Shown: one piece after another, positions 45,586-54,664 of the stretch
How positions within the stretch are numbered: position 1 is the first letter of the stretch
Layout of the letters: each line of letters opens with the position of its first letter
Assembly: GCA_010356995.1 (NCBI GenBank)
Contig: ML996689.1
Location: forward strand, 1,497,169 to 1,561,168
Origin: Trichodelitschia bisporula
Taxonomy: Eukaryota > Ascomycota > Dothideomycetes > Phaeotrichales > Phaeotrichaceae
Direction of reading: 5' to 3'
DNA length: 64,000 nt
Notes under the pieces: generated by a model
Seen by the model: the letters and a program-made list of their open reading frames with translations, nothing else
What the model was told of the DNA's origin: nothing
Databases searched by the model: none
Position numbers and translations under genes: made by a program

Positions 45586-48132
45586 CTAGGCACAAGAGAA
45601 AGCGCGCCCAAGGAAACTACCACCATGAGGTCCTTTACCCGAGCCTGAGCCCGGACCCGTTGACCGCATCGACACCACAAGCAATACCTTGATGAGCACG
45701 GAGCCACGCGGCGCGACCACGGCAAGCAGCAGTAGCGTGAGAAGGCTGACTATGTCACCAGGAGACATGGACACATCAAACGAGGGCCGGACCGCAACCT
45801 GCTGGCCAAACTTTTCGTGGCAAGGGGGATGGTCTTGCTCGGCGGAGTCGATGTCTACAAAGCCGGGTTTGCCCAAGGAAGCACCGCCGGCATTTGCCAG
45901 ATTGTCTGCGTTGAGTGCAGGAGTTGAATCGAATTGCGGTTCGGGGAATCCCAGGGCGTATCTCATCACAGTGCTGAAAAGCTTGACGACTGCGGCGAGT
46001 GCCAGGAATACCTTCAGTGCAAGCAGCGAGTGGATCAGGCCGCCCGGGTGAGGAGTGGATAAGCCGTTGTGTTCGTGGCGCTTTAGGTTCGAGGACTTGA
46101 AGGCGGAGTTGGCAGGTCCTGCCGCGACACACTGGCAGCAATACCACAGAATCTTTGTCGCCGAGGCTGGGCGTTGGCGGAGTAGCCAGTGGATGGTGTC
46201 GGATGAGGAGCCTGACGGGGTGAGGGAGGGTGTTGCTGATGCAACATTGCCGCCAGCAGAGCGTAGGCCGTCTGGTGAAGATACCAGGTGCTGTGCACGA
46301 GCATGGCCAGTCGCTTGAGTGCCAGGGCCGGAAGGTATCAGGTCGACGTGGCGTTGGAGGCCAAGTGCCACCGGTCTCAGATCCATGGCACCTGGGATTG
46401 CCGTAGCAGCAGCGGCGCCTGCCAATGACACGGCAGCCTGCGCGGAGTTTGTGGCACGGGCCGGAGCGCGACGCCGAGAGGCTTCGATTACCCGCACTGG
46501 GGTTACTTGGTCGTGAAGCGTCCTGTGTTCGTGCCCAGTTTGCGCAGGCAGGAGTAATCCGGTGCCGATGTTGAGTAGGAGTTGATCCGGAGCGGCAGCG
46601 TTGAACCCAATCGAGCCGAAGCTCTCTAGATCCACGAATGCTGGGGACTGTTCCAATGCTTGACCACCTGAAGTGACCCGATCCGGACGCGAGTCAACAA
46701 ACCCACCCGAACGGTTCGTATGGTCCTTGTAAAGCCAAAGAGTATGCGGGGAGCGAGCAGCCTCCTCAGGCGGTGCCACTCCATTCTGTGCATCAAGGCC
46801 AACGGACGAAGGTGATGATGACGAGCTCTTCACTGGGGATTTCGCACTATCATCTGATACTGCGTAATACAACGGTCGACCGTCAAGGCCGACAACGGGG
46901 ATTACGTCGTGATTGCCCAATGGAGCCCCTTGTGATGCTGGCATTGCGAAGTCCATGGTTGGGCCCACGAGAGTGTGGGTGGGTGCGGATGTGTAGGAGA
47001 GATCGGGTAGTTGGTGTGTGGACACGAATGGATTGTGATTTACGGCTTGAGAGAATGATGCTGCATCGTGGGCCAAAGAGAAGTCAGGTGTAGGTTGAGA
47101 GGAGGCGGAAGAGAAATCGAGGGAGGTCTCAAGAGATGGGATGTGGTTTGTCGAGGTAGGGAATGCTGGGAGGTCGACGAAATCTCCAGGAACGTTGTTG
47201 CTCCAGGAGTTGTTGCCAAACCAGTGGGATGACATGTCCAATTCCACCTCGGGCTGTGGAGGGTCGAAAAGCACAAAGTCGTTCCATGGGATGTCCTGCA
47301 AAGCATCGAAAGACAGATTGGAAGATGCAGTGGGGTCGATTGAATGGTTGGCAGATTCGGAGTTCTGGGAGCTATCGCTTGAGACGGCAACGGTGCTGAC
47401 GGGAGTAGAGAGCTGAGCCGCAACAGGAGCCTTGCTAACTATCCCGGGGACAGCCGCAACAGTCTTCTTGGAGACCCTATACTTCCCGGAGGAAGAAGGA
47501 GACGTCTGCTGAGACCCCGAAGTATCATGGCTGCACTGCGAGGGTATTAGCGGGAGGCAGTGAGTGGAGTTTAGAGTACGCACCTTTCTCCGCTTCCGCT
47601 TGCAATCGGCGCAAGCACCGCTGATCCGCTTCATCTTGTAAGCCTCCTTTTCCTTGCTGGTCATGGCTCGTCTGTGGTGAAGCTTTGGCTGGTTCTTGCT
47701 GGGAAGGCTCCACTCATGCATGCAGTCCTTTAGAGCGGGGAGCTTCGACGATTGTGGTGTCGAGGCCGAAGACTTTGACGACTCAGATGCGGGCTGCGGC
47801 GTGTGTGACGACGTGGTAGGTGAGGGGATGGACCCGGTGGAGGAAACGAAGGTGAGTTCTGGGGAGGGGAGGTATTGGGATTGGGATGGGGGATTGGTGA
47901 CGGATTGGGCTTGTTCTTGCAGCCAATTCTCCTCACGTTGCTCGTCCAGAAGAAAGTCGATGACGGCCTGACGCATGCGCGCCGCCTGGTTAGGCAAATG
48001 AGGATAAGCCTTCTTCAGTGCCTCGAAGAGTTCATCGGAACCCTTTGCCGGCCAGAACTCTAGGCTTGCCGTGGGGTCGAGGGCCTCTCCCGGACCTGCC
48101 TGGCGCCGGGTGATGGAGAAGTCACGAGCCAT
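45586..48132 (-). CDS. half-zinc-cluster regulatory-type protein with C-terminal hydrophobic segments
   Basis: Exons 48132-47584 and 47535-45586 give about 832 aa. An N-terminal helical part (LEFWPAKGSDELFEALKKAY..MRQAVIDFLLDEQREENW) is followed by a Ser/Pro-rich linker. Next comes a basic segment SKEKEAYKMKRISGACADCK, with Cys173, Cys176 and, after the intron, Cys184-Ser-His. This gives C-x2-C-x7-C-x-H, the first half of a Zn2Cys6-like cluster. Such half clusters recur in fungal proteins of unproven role. The middle is Ser/Asn/Pro-rich, like an activation domain. The last 170 residues hold hydrophobic stretches (HSLLALKVFLALAAVVKLFSTV and IVSLLTLLLLAVVAPRGSVLIKVLLVV). The 48-nt intron has no stop, so its retention adds 16 residues inside the cysteine motif. 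Function is not known. Confidence 0.72.
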   Translation of the reverse strand: MARDFSITRRQAGPGEALDPTASLEFWPAKGSDELFEALKKAYPHLPNQAARMRQAVIDFLLDEQREENWLQEQAQSVTNPPSQSQYLPSPELTFVSSTGSIPSPTTSSHTPQPASESSKSSASTPQSSKLPALKDCMHEWSLPSKNQPKLHHRRAMTSKEKEAYKMKRISGACADCKRKRRKVRTLNSTHCLPLIPSQCSHDTSGSQQTSPSSSGKYRVSKKTVAAVPGIVSKAPVAAQLSTPVSTVAVSSDSSQNSESANHSIDPTASSNLSFDALQDIPWNDFVLFDPPQPEVELDMSSHWFGNNSWSNNVPGDFVDLPAFPTSTNHIPSLETSLDFSSASSQPTPDFSLAHDAASFSQAVNHNPFVSTHQLPDLSYTSAPTHTLVGPTMDFAMPASQGAPLGNHDVIPVVGLDGRPLYYAVSDDSAKSPVKSSSSSPSSVGLDAQNGVAPPEEAARSPHTLWLYKDHTNRSGGFVDSRPDRVTSGGQALEQSPAFVDLESFGSIGFNAAAPDQLLLNIGTGLLLPAQTGHEHRTLHDQVTPVRVIEASRRRAPARATNSAQAAVSLAGAAAATAIPGAMDLRPVALGLQRHVDLIPSGPGTQATGHARAQHLVSSPDGLRSAGGNVASATPSLTPSGSSSDTIHWLLRQRPASATKILWYCCQCVAAGPANSAFKSSNLKRHEHNGLSTPHPGGLIHSLLALKVFLALAAVVKLFSTVMRYALGFPEPQFDSTPALNADNLANAGGASLGKPGFVDIDSAEQDHPPCHEKFGQQVAVRPSFDVSMSPGDIVSLLTLLLLAVVAPRGSVLIKVLLVVSMRSTGPGSGSGKGPHGGSFLGRAFSCA

Positions 48133-49349
48133 TGGACGGGATGACAAAGAGGTTACTAGAGATGGAAATGTTTGAGGAGCCACGGTTAAGGCTCTAGAGA
48201 ACACGGTGATCTGCAATGACTAGTTAGTGGGGATGCGAGGCTTATATGTCTTGCGGAGGTGAACTTGTACATACTTGGTGGCTGGTGGTTGGTGCTGAAG
48301 CGGAAGGTAGGCGGAGCTGGTCGCTTCACAGCCTCTTGTGGCTGTGTGTACGGAAGGGAGATGAAGACACCGCTACTGAGACGATGTCACAGCTGATATC
48401 TCAAGCCAGGAACGCCTTCTTCGTATGTATTGGATGACTTAGGAAGAGGGATGATTGTGGGAAAGTTTGGGGAGAAGGAGGAGGTTCCTGGAGGTTGTTG
48501 AATTGGGACTACCTATATTCCTACCTCAGATTGCTCAGCGGTCGGTGTTCCTTCTTGAGTCACCGGAGTCTGGGCACGTAAATACGGGACCTACTGCGTA
48601 AATCATCCTCATGGCTATTCTGAACATGCCACTTGCATTGCTTTGCTCCTCCCGCATTCTGAAGCGATGTGCAGCAGAGACGTTCCTTGCAGGAGAAAAG
48701 GAATTTTGTCAAAGTCCGATCTCTCTCTCCCATTAACCTTAACTGCAGCGCACCTATTTTTCAAATCGTACCGCGTTCCTATCCTCACCATCTTCACCTC
48801 GAAGTGCATTGAATTCGCGGACAGACTACGAGTAGGGCCCACAGTACGCTTTCCGCAGTCTTCTTTCGTCCAGCGGTGTTGCGGTGTCCCCGTTTCTGCC
48901 TAGCTCAGAAGGAATCCCTGGCTGCGGACGGAAGCTTGGTTGCGCGGCCCGGCCGCTAGAAAATGTGGAGCAGGGCTGAGCTGTGACTGAGGTGGGGAAC
49001 AGCCTGGGATGCTGGGCAGACAACCTCAAGTATCAACTCTGACTACGACGTACAGTAGCCGTTAAAAATGTTGAAGCGGGGTATGCTAACCTTAACTGTG
49101 TGCTAACTGATTGAGTATCATGATGCTTGAAACGGCTTTCTCAACGACACCGATGGACAGCTAGTATCTTCACTCCCAACGGTAGACGAACTGAATGAGG
49201 TCACTCGGATGCCCCGAAGTACAGGCGTTCAAGAGGTGCAGAAGCAACGGATTTTGGACTAGCTCCGAATACAACCCTTGCGATCCTGACCTGCATTCCA
49301 AATGACTCCCCGCAATGCGACAATGCATAGCAACCCCCAATGGACAAGC
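48133..49349. promoter_or_regulatory. promoter region of the half-zinc-cluster gene, PLD-like gene 3' end
   Basis: These 1.2 kb contain no ORF with coding character. A short direct repeat (AACCTTAACTG at about 48735 and 49089) is the only pattern I notice. Confidence 0.4.
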
Positions 49350-50837
49350 CTACCGAAGTGAGTCACTTGTGAATGCGATCTTCTTCCTGTTGGTCAATTG
49401 ATCGTCGACAACATTCTTAACCTCTGTACACAGTCTTTGCGACAGAAATGCCAGGCCCAACTCCTGGCTAGTGTACCAACTGGCCCTGTCCATATTCCCG
49501 CTCCCCAGGACCAGCCATTCTCCATCAATCAGAGTCATCTTCAGATGAGATTGCACCGGCTCATTTGAGTTGTCCGACTCGATAGCTGAGAAGTACTCGA
49601 TAGTAAGTTGACCGGGATGCTGAAGACCGGTCTCTTCATCAGCCGCTGAAGCCTCCGCTTTGAGGCGTTTGTATCGCTTAATGAGAATCTTCATGCACTG
49701 AGTCGTCGTCTTTCCCGCCGTCCCCAACTGCTCCAGAATCATTAGTCTCTCGCTGGTGACAATGTGAACGTTGACCCCGCGTCGCAACGCCTTGAGCAAC
49801 GCTGATAGAACCGGTGGTGATGTGACATTTGGCGACTGCATGTAGATGGACGAGGTTGCCGAAAGAAACTGAGTGAGGAGGAAGACGTTGAGCGGGGTGG
49901 GCGGCGGAGGGTTCGCAGCTTGCCATGGAAGAGGACGAAATCTTGGATTGACGTGGTGAGGTGACGGCAAGAACATTGTGAATATTGGACCAAGCTCGTC
50001 AAACTGGACAACGGAATGCGCGGGACCGCCGATGCTGTCCACCGGTATATATGCCGGCTCAGACAAGATGCTTAGCTCCTCAAATTGGGGGCTTCTGACC
50101 CAAAACTGACGCCAGAATTCGACGAAACGCTCAACGATCGGTCCACTGACTGCAATTGCACCCTCAAACCAAGGCTCCCAGCTCACGTTACAGCTGGGTA
50201 TCCATGCGAACTTTCGGTCGACCATAAGGAATTTCGGATGCATGACACTGAATGGTCGGACGAAAATGCTCTTCGCTTGGACTTCGAGGCCTGGAAGCTC
50301 AGCCTCGCTGGGAAGCCCCAATCTGCGTGACCATTCTGTGGCTGCATACGTTCGTCCCGAGAGAGAGGATGTTTGGAAAAGCTTCTGAAAGACGGATAAA
50401 GACGAGAATCCAATGTGGACTCGAACTCGAGGTCGGTTGTTTTTGACGACATCATTGGACAGCTTTTTCAACGAAGCGGCGAGCTTATCCAATGACGAAG
50501 AATTCGCCCAGAAGCAGGTGATGAGAACAATTTCAAGCCGTGCATTCTCGATTGACGCCTGCATATGGGAGTATAGGTCGTCTCCGGTACCGACGAGAAA
50601 CGCGTGCGCTCGAGACTCCGCGCAGAGGGAGATCGGGTTGTGAGTGAAGTAATTAGGGTCATCGTGTGCATTGAGAGCGCTTTTATCCTGCAATGCTTCC
50701 AGCCATCCTTTGGCACCCTCTGGGATATTGTCGGGTGGAGTCATCACAGGATGTGCGAGGTTGGTGCTGAAGTCGATGATTGACCGCGTTGAGTCCATTA
50801 TCAAGTGGTCCGTGGTCGGATGTCGCTGCACGTCCAT
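49350..50837 (-). CDS. phospholipase D-like (double HKD) protein
   Basis: The single-exon reading frame from ATG 50837 gives 495 aa. Two complete HKD motifs are visible: HPKFLMVD near residue 200, followed by PSCNVSWEPW, and HLKMTLID near residue 430, followed by LVLGSGNMDRAS. This is a full pseudo-dimeric PLD active site. There are no PX, PH or C2 domains, no signal peptide and no clear membrane helix, so it is not a classical membrane-signalling PLD1. It could be a phosphodiesterase, cardiolipin synthase-like enzyme or nuclease, and the substrate is unknown. The frame is open 35 codons upstream without an ATG, so an extra 5' exon is possible. Confidence 0.85.
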   Translation of the reverse strand: MDVQRHPTTDHLIMDSTRSIIDFSTNLAHPVMTPPDNIPEGAKGWLEALQDKSALNAHDDPNYFTHNPISLCAESRAHAFLVGTGDDLYSHMQASIENARLEIVLITCFWANSSSLDKLAASLKKLSNDVVKNNRPRVRVHIGFSSLSVFQKLFQTSSLSGRTYAATEWSRRLGLPSEAELPGLEVQAKSIFVRPFSVMHPKFLMVDRKFAWIPSCNVSWEPWFEGAIAVSGPIVERFVEFWRQFWVRSPQFEELSILSEPAYIPVDSIGGPAHSVVQFDELGPIFTMFLPSPHHVNPRFRPLPWQAANPPPPTPLNVFLLTQFLSATSSIYMQSPNVTSPPVLSALLKALRRGVNVHIVTSERLMILEQLGTAGKTTTQCMKILIKRYKRLKAEASAADEETGLQHPGQLTIEYFSAIESDNSNEPVQSHLKMTLIDGEWLVLGSGNMDRASWYTSQELGLAFLSQRLCTEVKNVVDDQLTNRKKIAFTSDSLR

Positions 50838-51393
50838 TCGCGGCCGTGGCGCCTTCTCGACATCGACATTAGAGCGGTTAAAATCGTTGGTGATGGAACG
50901 TTTATAACGGATAGCGTTAGTTACGTTTGTTAGTAACGGCACATGGCAAGCGCTTGCAGGGGTCTTCGTCCACTGATATAATGCACAAACTTTTTCACGT
51001 GACTAGGCGCTTCTAGTTCGAAGCAAACTAGTTCTAATTAGGCAAGAGCGTTACTGATGCCCATTGTCTGTCTGTAACGTTGCTGACAGATACCCTATAT
51101 AACCGTGCTAGCGTCCTATTTATGTCCGTCTTCGTCCGTCCGTCTTTCAACATCTTGACAGCTCTAAAACTGCTTGACAGCTCTAAAACTACTTGACATG
51201 CCTGCCGGCATGATACTACTACAACGACAATAATCACAACCACCGGATTTCACAGGACCCATGACGCGAAATAGACAACAAGACATCAAAGCGAACTGCA
51301 TTGAGAGCCGTGAAGCTAATCCGGTACCTCGATAGGCGATGCCACCCAATGTGTCTTCAACATCATTCTCAGCGACCTCCCGGAAGTCGCGTC
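50838..51393. promoter_or_regulatory. intergenic region between the PLD-like and rhodanese genes
   Basis: The region holds the PLD-like gene's promoter and the rhodanese gene's 3' end. It includes a 19-bp tandem repeat at 51154-51191 (next entry) and a TATATAA-like sequence near 51097. Confidence 0.4.
51154..51191. repeat. two 19-bp tandem copies plus a partial third
   Basis: CTTGACAGCTCTAAAACTG is followed by the same sequence ending in A, then by CTTGACA. Confidence 0.85.
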
Positions 51394-52110
51394 TCAAGCC
51401 TCACTCTTTTGCCGCTTTGTCGACTGATCGCCAGCAGCCTCCGGAGCTGGAGTTGCCGCCTCGGTATTTGCATCGATTGCTCGCTTCGCGACTGGCGGAG
51501 GCTCGGCAAACTGTTTCCAGTAATCCTCCACAAAACCATCCATGAAATGGATGTACTCAGGCCCACCGTTCACCCAGCCTTTGATACCCCCTTCCAGAGT
51601 AAAGACCTGAGTTAACTCTGGCGTCTCTTCCTGTGCAGCGCGAGCCTTCACGTAGTCTGCAAACCATCCGGCACAACGAGGGCCGCGGCCACTTGACGAA
51701 CCTAGGTACGCATATTAGGAGGACATCCAGCTTGACGCAAAGAAAAGAGCCAGGACATCGGTAAACCACAACTTCTCGTCAAGCAAAAGTTGCACAGTAA
51801 GAACCAAAGGGAACTATGTAAACATACCGCAGTAAAACATGACCCGCGTGATCACCGACGAACCATCCCCCTGACACAGTCGATAAAGAGTCGGCATATT
51901 CAGGTAGAAGCTCTGAGCGGGCATGTTTAAGCTGCCACGTATGGCTCCACCTTCATAGTCTGTTCGCCGTACATCGATCAGAAGAGTGCCAGCATTCAGA
52001 ATGTCGCCTATGATGGCATACTGCCGAAGCAGGTTCTCCTTCTTGTACAAGGGCGCGGTTTGGACTGGAGGAGGCAGCGAGGCCCACCATGGTTGTTCTT
52101 CTTGGACCAT
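51394..52110 (-). CDS. rhodanese/Cdc25-like domain protein (Ibp1-type)
   Basis: Exons 52110-51828 and 51701-51394 give 196 aa. The rhodanese fold shows TLLIDVRRTDYEGGAIRGSL (the CH2A-like DVR motif) and an active-site loop made across the splice junction, FYCGSSSGRGPRCAGWFADY (Cys-x5-Arg). FTLEGGIKGWVNGG follows near the end. This loop length matches the Cdc25/Acr2/Ibp1 group, which are phosphatases or arsenate reductases, so a small phosphatase is the best guess. The C-terminal tail is Ala/Pro-rich and ends in a basic KRQKSEA, a possible nuclear signal. The 126-nt intron is longer than most here. It is divergent from ERO1. Confidence 0.85.
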
Positions 52111-52731
52111 CACTGGAAGTTGTTCAATGATATAAAGTTTCGGATCGATGCTGGGAATGCTGCAATGATGTTAAGCTTTGTGGCCAATGCTGAAGGTGGG
52201 GGAGCTTGAAGCTCGAAGTTCGACTGGCCTGCATGAAGGTACCCCGCAGCACGCTCTCCCCATTGCTGCCCGATCTACCAGGCAGAAGTTTGCCATAGGG
52301 CTGAAACCCCCGACGGCATCCGCTGGCGCATTTGAAGAGGACACCAATGCCAGATGTTGCACGCGGTGACATGATCGCGCTTCTCCCCATTCACTGGATT
52401 ATATCAGTCAACGCTCCTCTGATATGAATCCTCCCTCGTTCTTGTATCTCCTGATCATTCTCTCCTTATTTAGACGTTGACCCGGCCGTCATCTAATCAA
52501 CTGCCAAATTCATAAGCAGCACTTTCTTTCAGACACGCAGCATCCAAGCTCATTGTTTGCCGCACGCATCTGAAAACTGGCCTCTTGAGACGTCCAGCGT
52601 CTTATAGTCACAGCTCCCACTACTGGTGAGCACCTTTTGTCCTATATAGCTCATCGCTGCTCTCTGCTCAATTTAAATGACACGCAATCCATGCGCTAAC
52701 ATCTGGACCTTGTAGATCCGCAGCCGCCGCA
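52111..52731. promoter_or_regulatory. divergent promoter region of the rhodanese gene and ERO1
   Basis: About 620 bp separate the two divergent starts. No ORF with coding character is seen. ERO1 is a known unfolded-protein-response target in yeasts, but I see no clear UPR element here. Confidence 0.4.
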
Positions 52732-54664
52732 ATGCGAACTGCAGCAAAAGTCTTCTATCTTGCAGTGTTCGCACTGCTTGAGCTTTCGCATGCAGGGACC
52801 AGCGGATCGGGTACCTCGAAGCCTCGGAGTACAAGTCCAGATGTTTGCGCTGTAAGTCCTCCAATATCCCCTATCAACAGGTTGAGTGCTCGACAGCGCG
52901 CTCACACAGCCTTCAACCAGTTCGAACCCAACAGCATAGTTACCGATGCATGCGCCTCATATTCCACCCTCGATACCCTGAACACCGCGCTCCACCCTTA
53001 TGTGCACTCGCTCACACAGGACACCGACTTCTTCTCCCACTACCGCTTGAACCTATTCAGCAAGAAATGTCCGTTCTGGTCCGATGATAACGGCATGTGC
53101 GGGAACATCGCCTGCGCTGTCAACACACTTGACAATGAGGAGGACATCCCGCTCGTCTGGAGAGCGGAGGAGCTGGGGAAGCTGGAGGGGCCAAAGGCAA
53201 AACATCCAGATAAGAGTCTGCAGCGAGAGCGACCGGCTCAAAAGCCGCTGCAGGGTCAGCTTGGCGAAGACATTGGGGAAAGCTGCGTTGTCGAGTACGA
53301 TGACGAGTGCGACGAACGGGATTACTGTGTCCCGGACGATGAAGGAGCAAGTGCCAAGGGAGACTACGTGAGCCTGGTGGACAATCCGGAGCGCTTCACT
53401 GGGTATTCCGGAGCCGGAGCACAACAAGTCTGGGAGGCCATATACCGCGAGAATTGCTTCATCAAGCCGCAGCCTGAGGTGCAACAGTCAGACATATCCT
53501 CGCCGTTTGGGAGCAACCCCTTGCAAGCCAAAGCCGCCCTCGACCTGAAGAACGTGATGAAGGAGCACAACGTGCAACAAGGCGTCCAACAAGCGATTGC
53601 TAAAGGATCTGGCAAGACCCCCGTGGACGAACTTGATTTCGAGGATGAGTGTCTGGAGAAGCGAGTCTTCTATCGGGTTGTCAGTGGAATGCATGCTTCC
53701 ATCTCAACCCATCTCTGCTGGGACTATCTCAACCAAACCACCGGCGAATGGGCACCGAATCTTGAGTGCTATAGATGGCGCTTGCACCCCCATCCCGAGC
53801 GCATCTCCAACCTTTATTTCAATTACGCATTACTGGTTAGAGCTGTCGGGAAGCTGCGGAACTACTGGAACGATTACACGTTTTGCTCAGCTGACCCCAT
53901 CCAAAACCGGCACACCAAAACCCTGGTTAAAACACTGTCCAAGGTTATCAACAGTGGCGACAACGTCTTTGACGAAAGCGTCATGTTCCGCTCCGCGGAT
54001 GCTGTTGGTCTCAAGGAAGACTTCCGGAACCGATTCAGGAACGTTAGCCGCGTCATGGATTGCGTTGGTTGCGACAAGTGTCGGCTTTGGGGTAAGCTTC
54101 AAACGAACGGCTACGGGACAGCCCTGAAAGTGCTTTTCGAATTTGATGATGAGTCCCCGGAGGATAACCCTCCTCTGCGTCGAACTGAGCTTGTGGCCCT
54201 CCTGAACACTCTTGACCGTGTGAGCCACAGTTTGACCGCCATCAAGGAATTCAACCGGATGCTAGAAGCAGAGGCTATACGGTCGAGCAAAGTCCCTGGC
54301 GTCGAGCGTTCTGAAGCGGCAACGGAAACGCTATCCTCTAAAGCGGCCATAGAGACGGAATCCGATGGATGGGAGGATAACACATATCCTTCGGAGCTGA
54401 GGCGAAAGCCGGCTCCAACTCTAGCCGAGGAATTTTGGGCGGAGTTCGGACTCGTTGTACGCGCCTTCCGGTTTATCTTCATCAAGTGGGTAGAACTTCC
54501 GAGAAAGCTGTAAGTTTTTGTTTTTCTCACGCAAGGCATCCGCTAACTTCCCCAGCTGGCATATCTTCCTGTGGGAGGTGGGACGATTGTGGGCTATATT
54601 TCTCGGCCTTCCAGCTCCGCCTAGGAGCTGGCAGATCAGAGTTCCGAACCATGATGAATTTTGA
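52732..54664 (+). CDS. ERO1: ER oxidoreductin 1
   Basis: Exons 52732-52851, 52921-54509 and 54556-54664 give about 605 aa. A signal peptide (MRTAAKVFYLAVFALLELSHAG) leads into FEPNSIVTDACASYSTLDTL, FFSHYRLNLFSKKCPFW and the shuttle pair CGNIAC. The FAD-binding SGMHASISTHLCWDYLNQ and the active-site CVGCDKCRLWGKLQTNGYGTALK (about residue 420) complete the family set. It oxidises protein disulfide isomerase and passes electrons via FAD to oxygen in the ER lumen. The C-terminal exon adds a hydrophobic helix (WHIFLWEVGRLWAIFLGL) that may aid membrane association. Intron 1 is 69 nt with no stop, so an unspliced message would insert 23 residues near the mature N-terminus. Confidence 0.95.
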
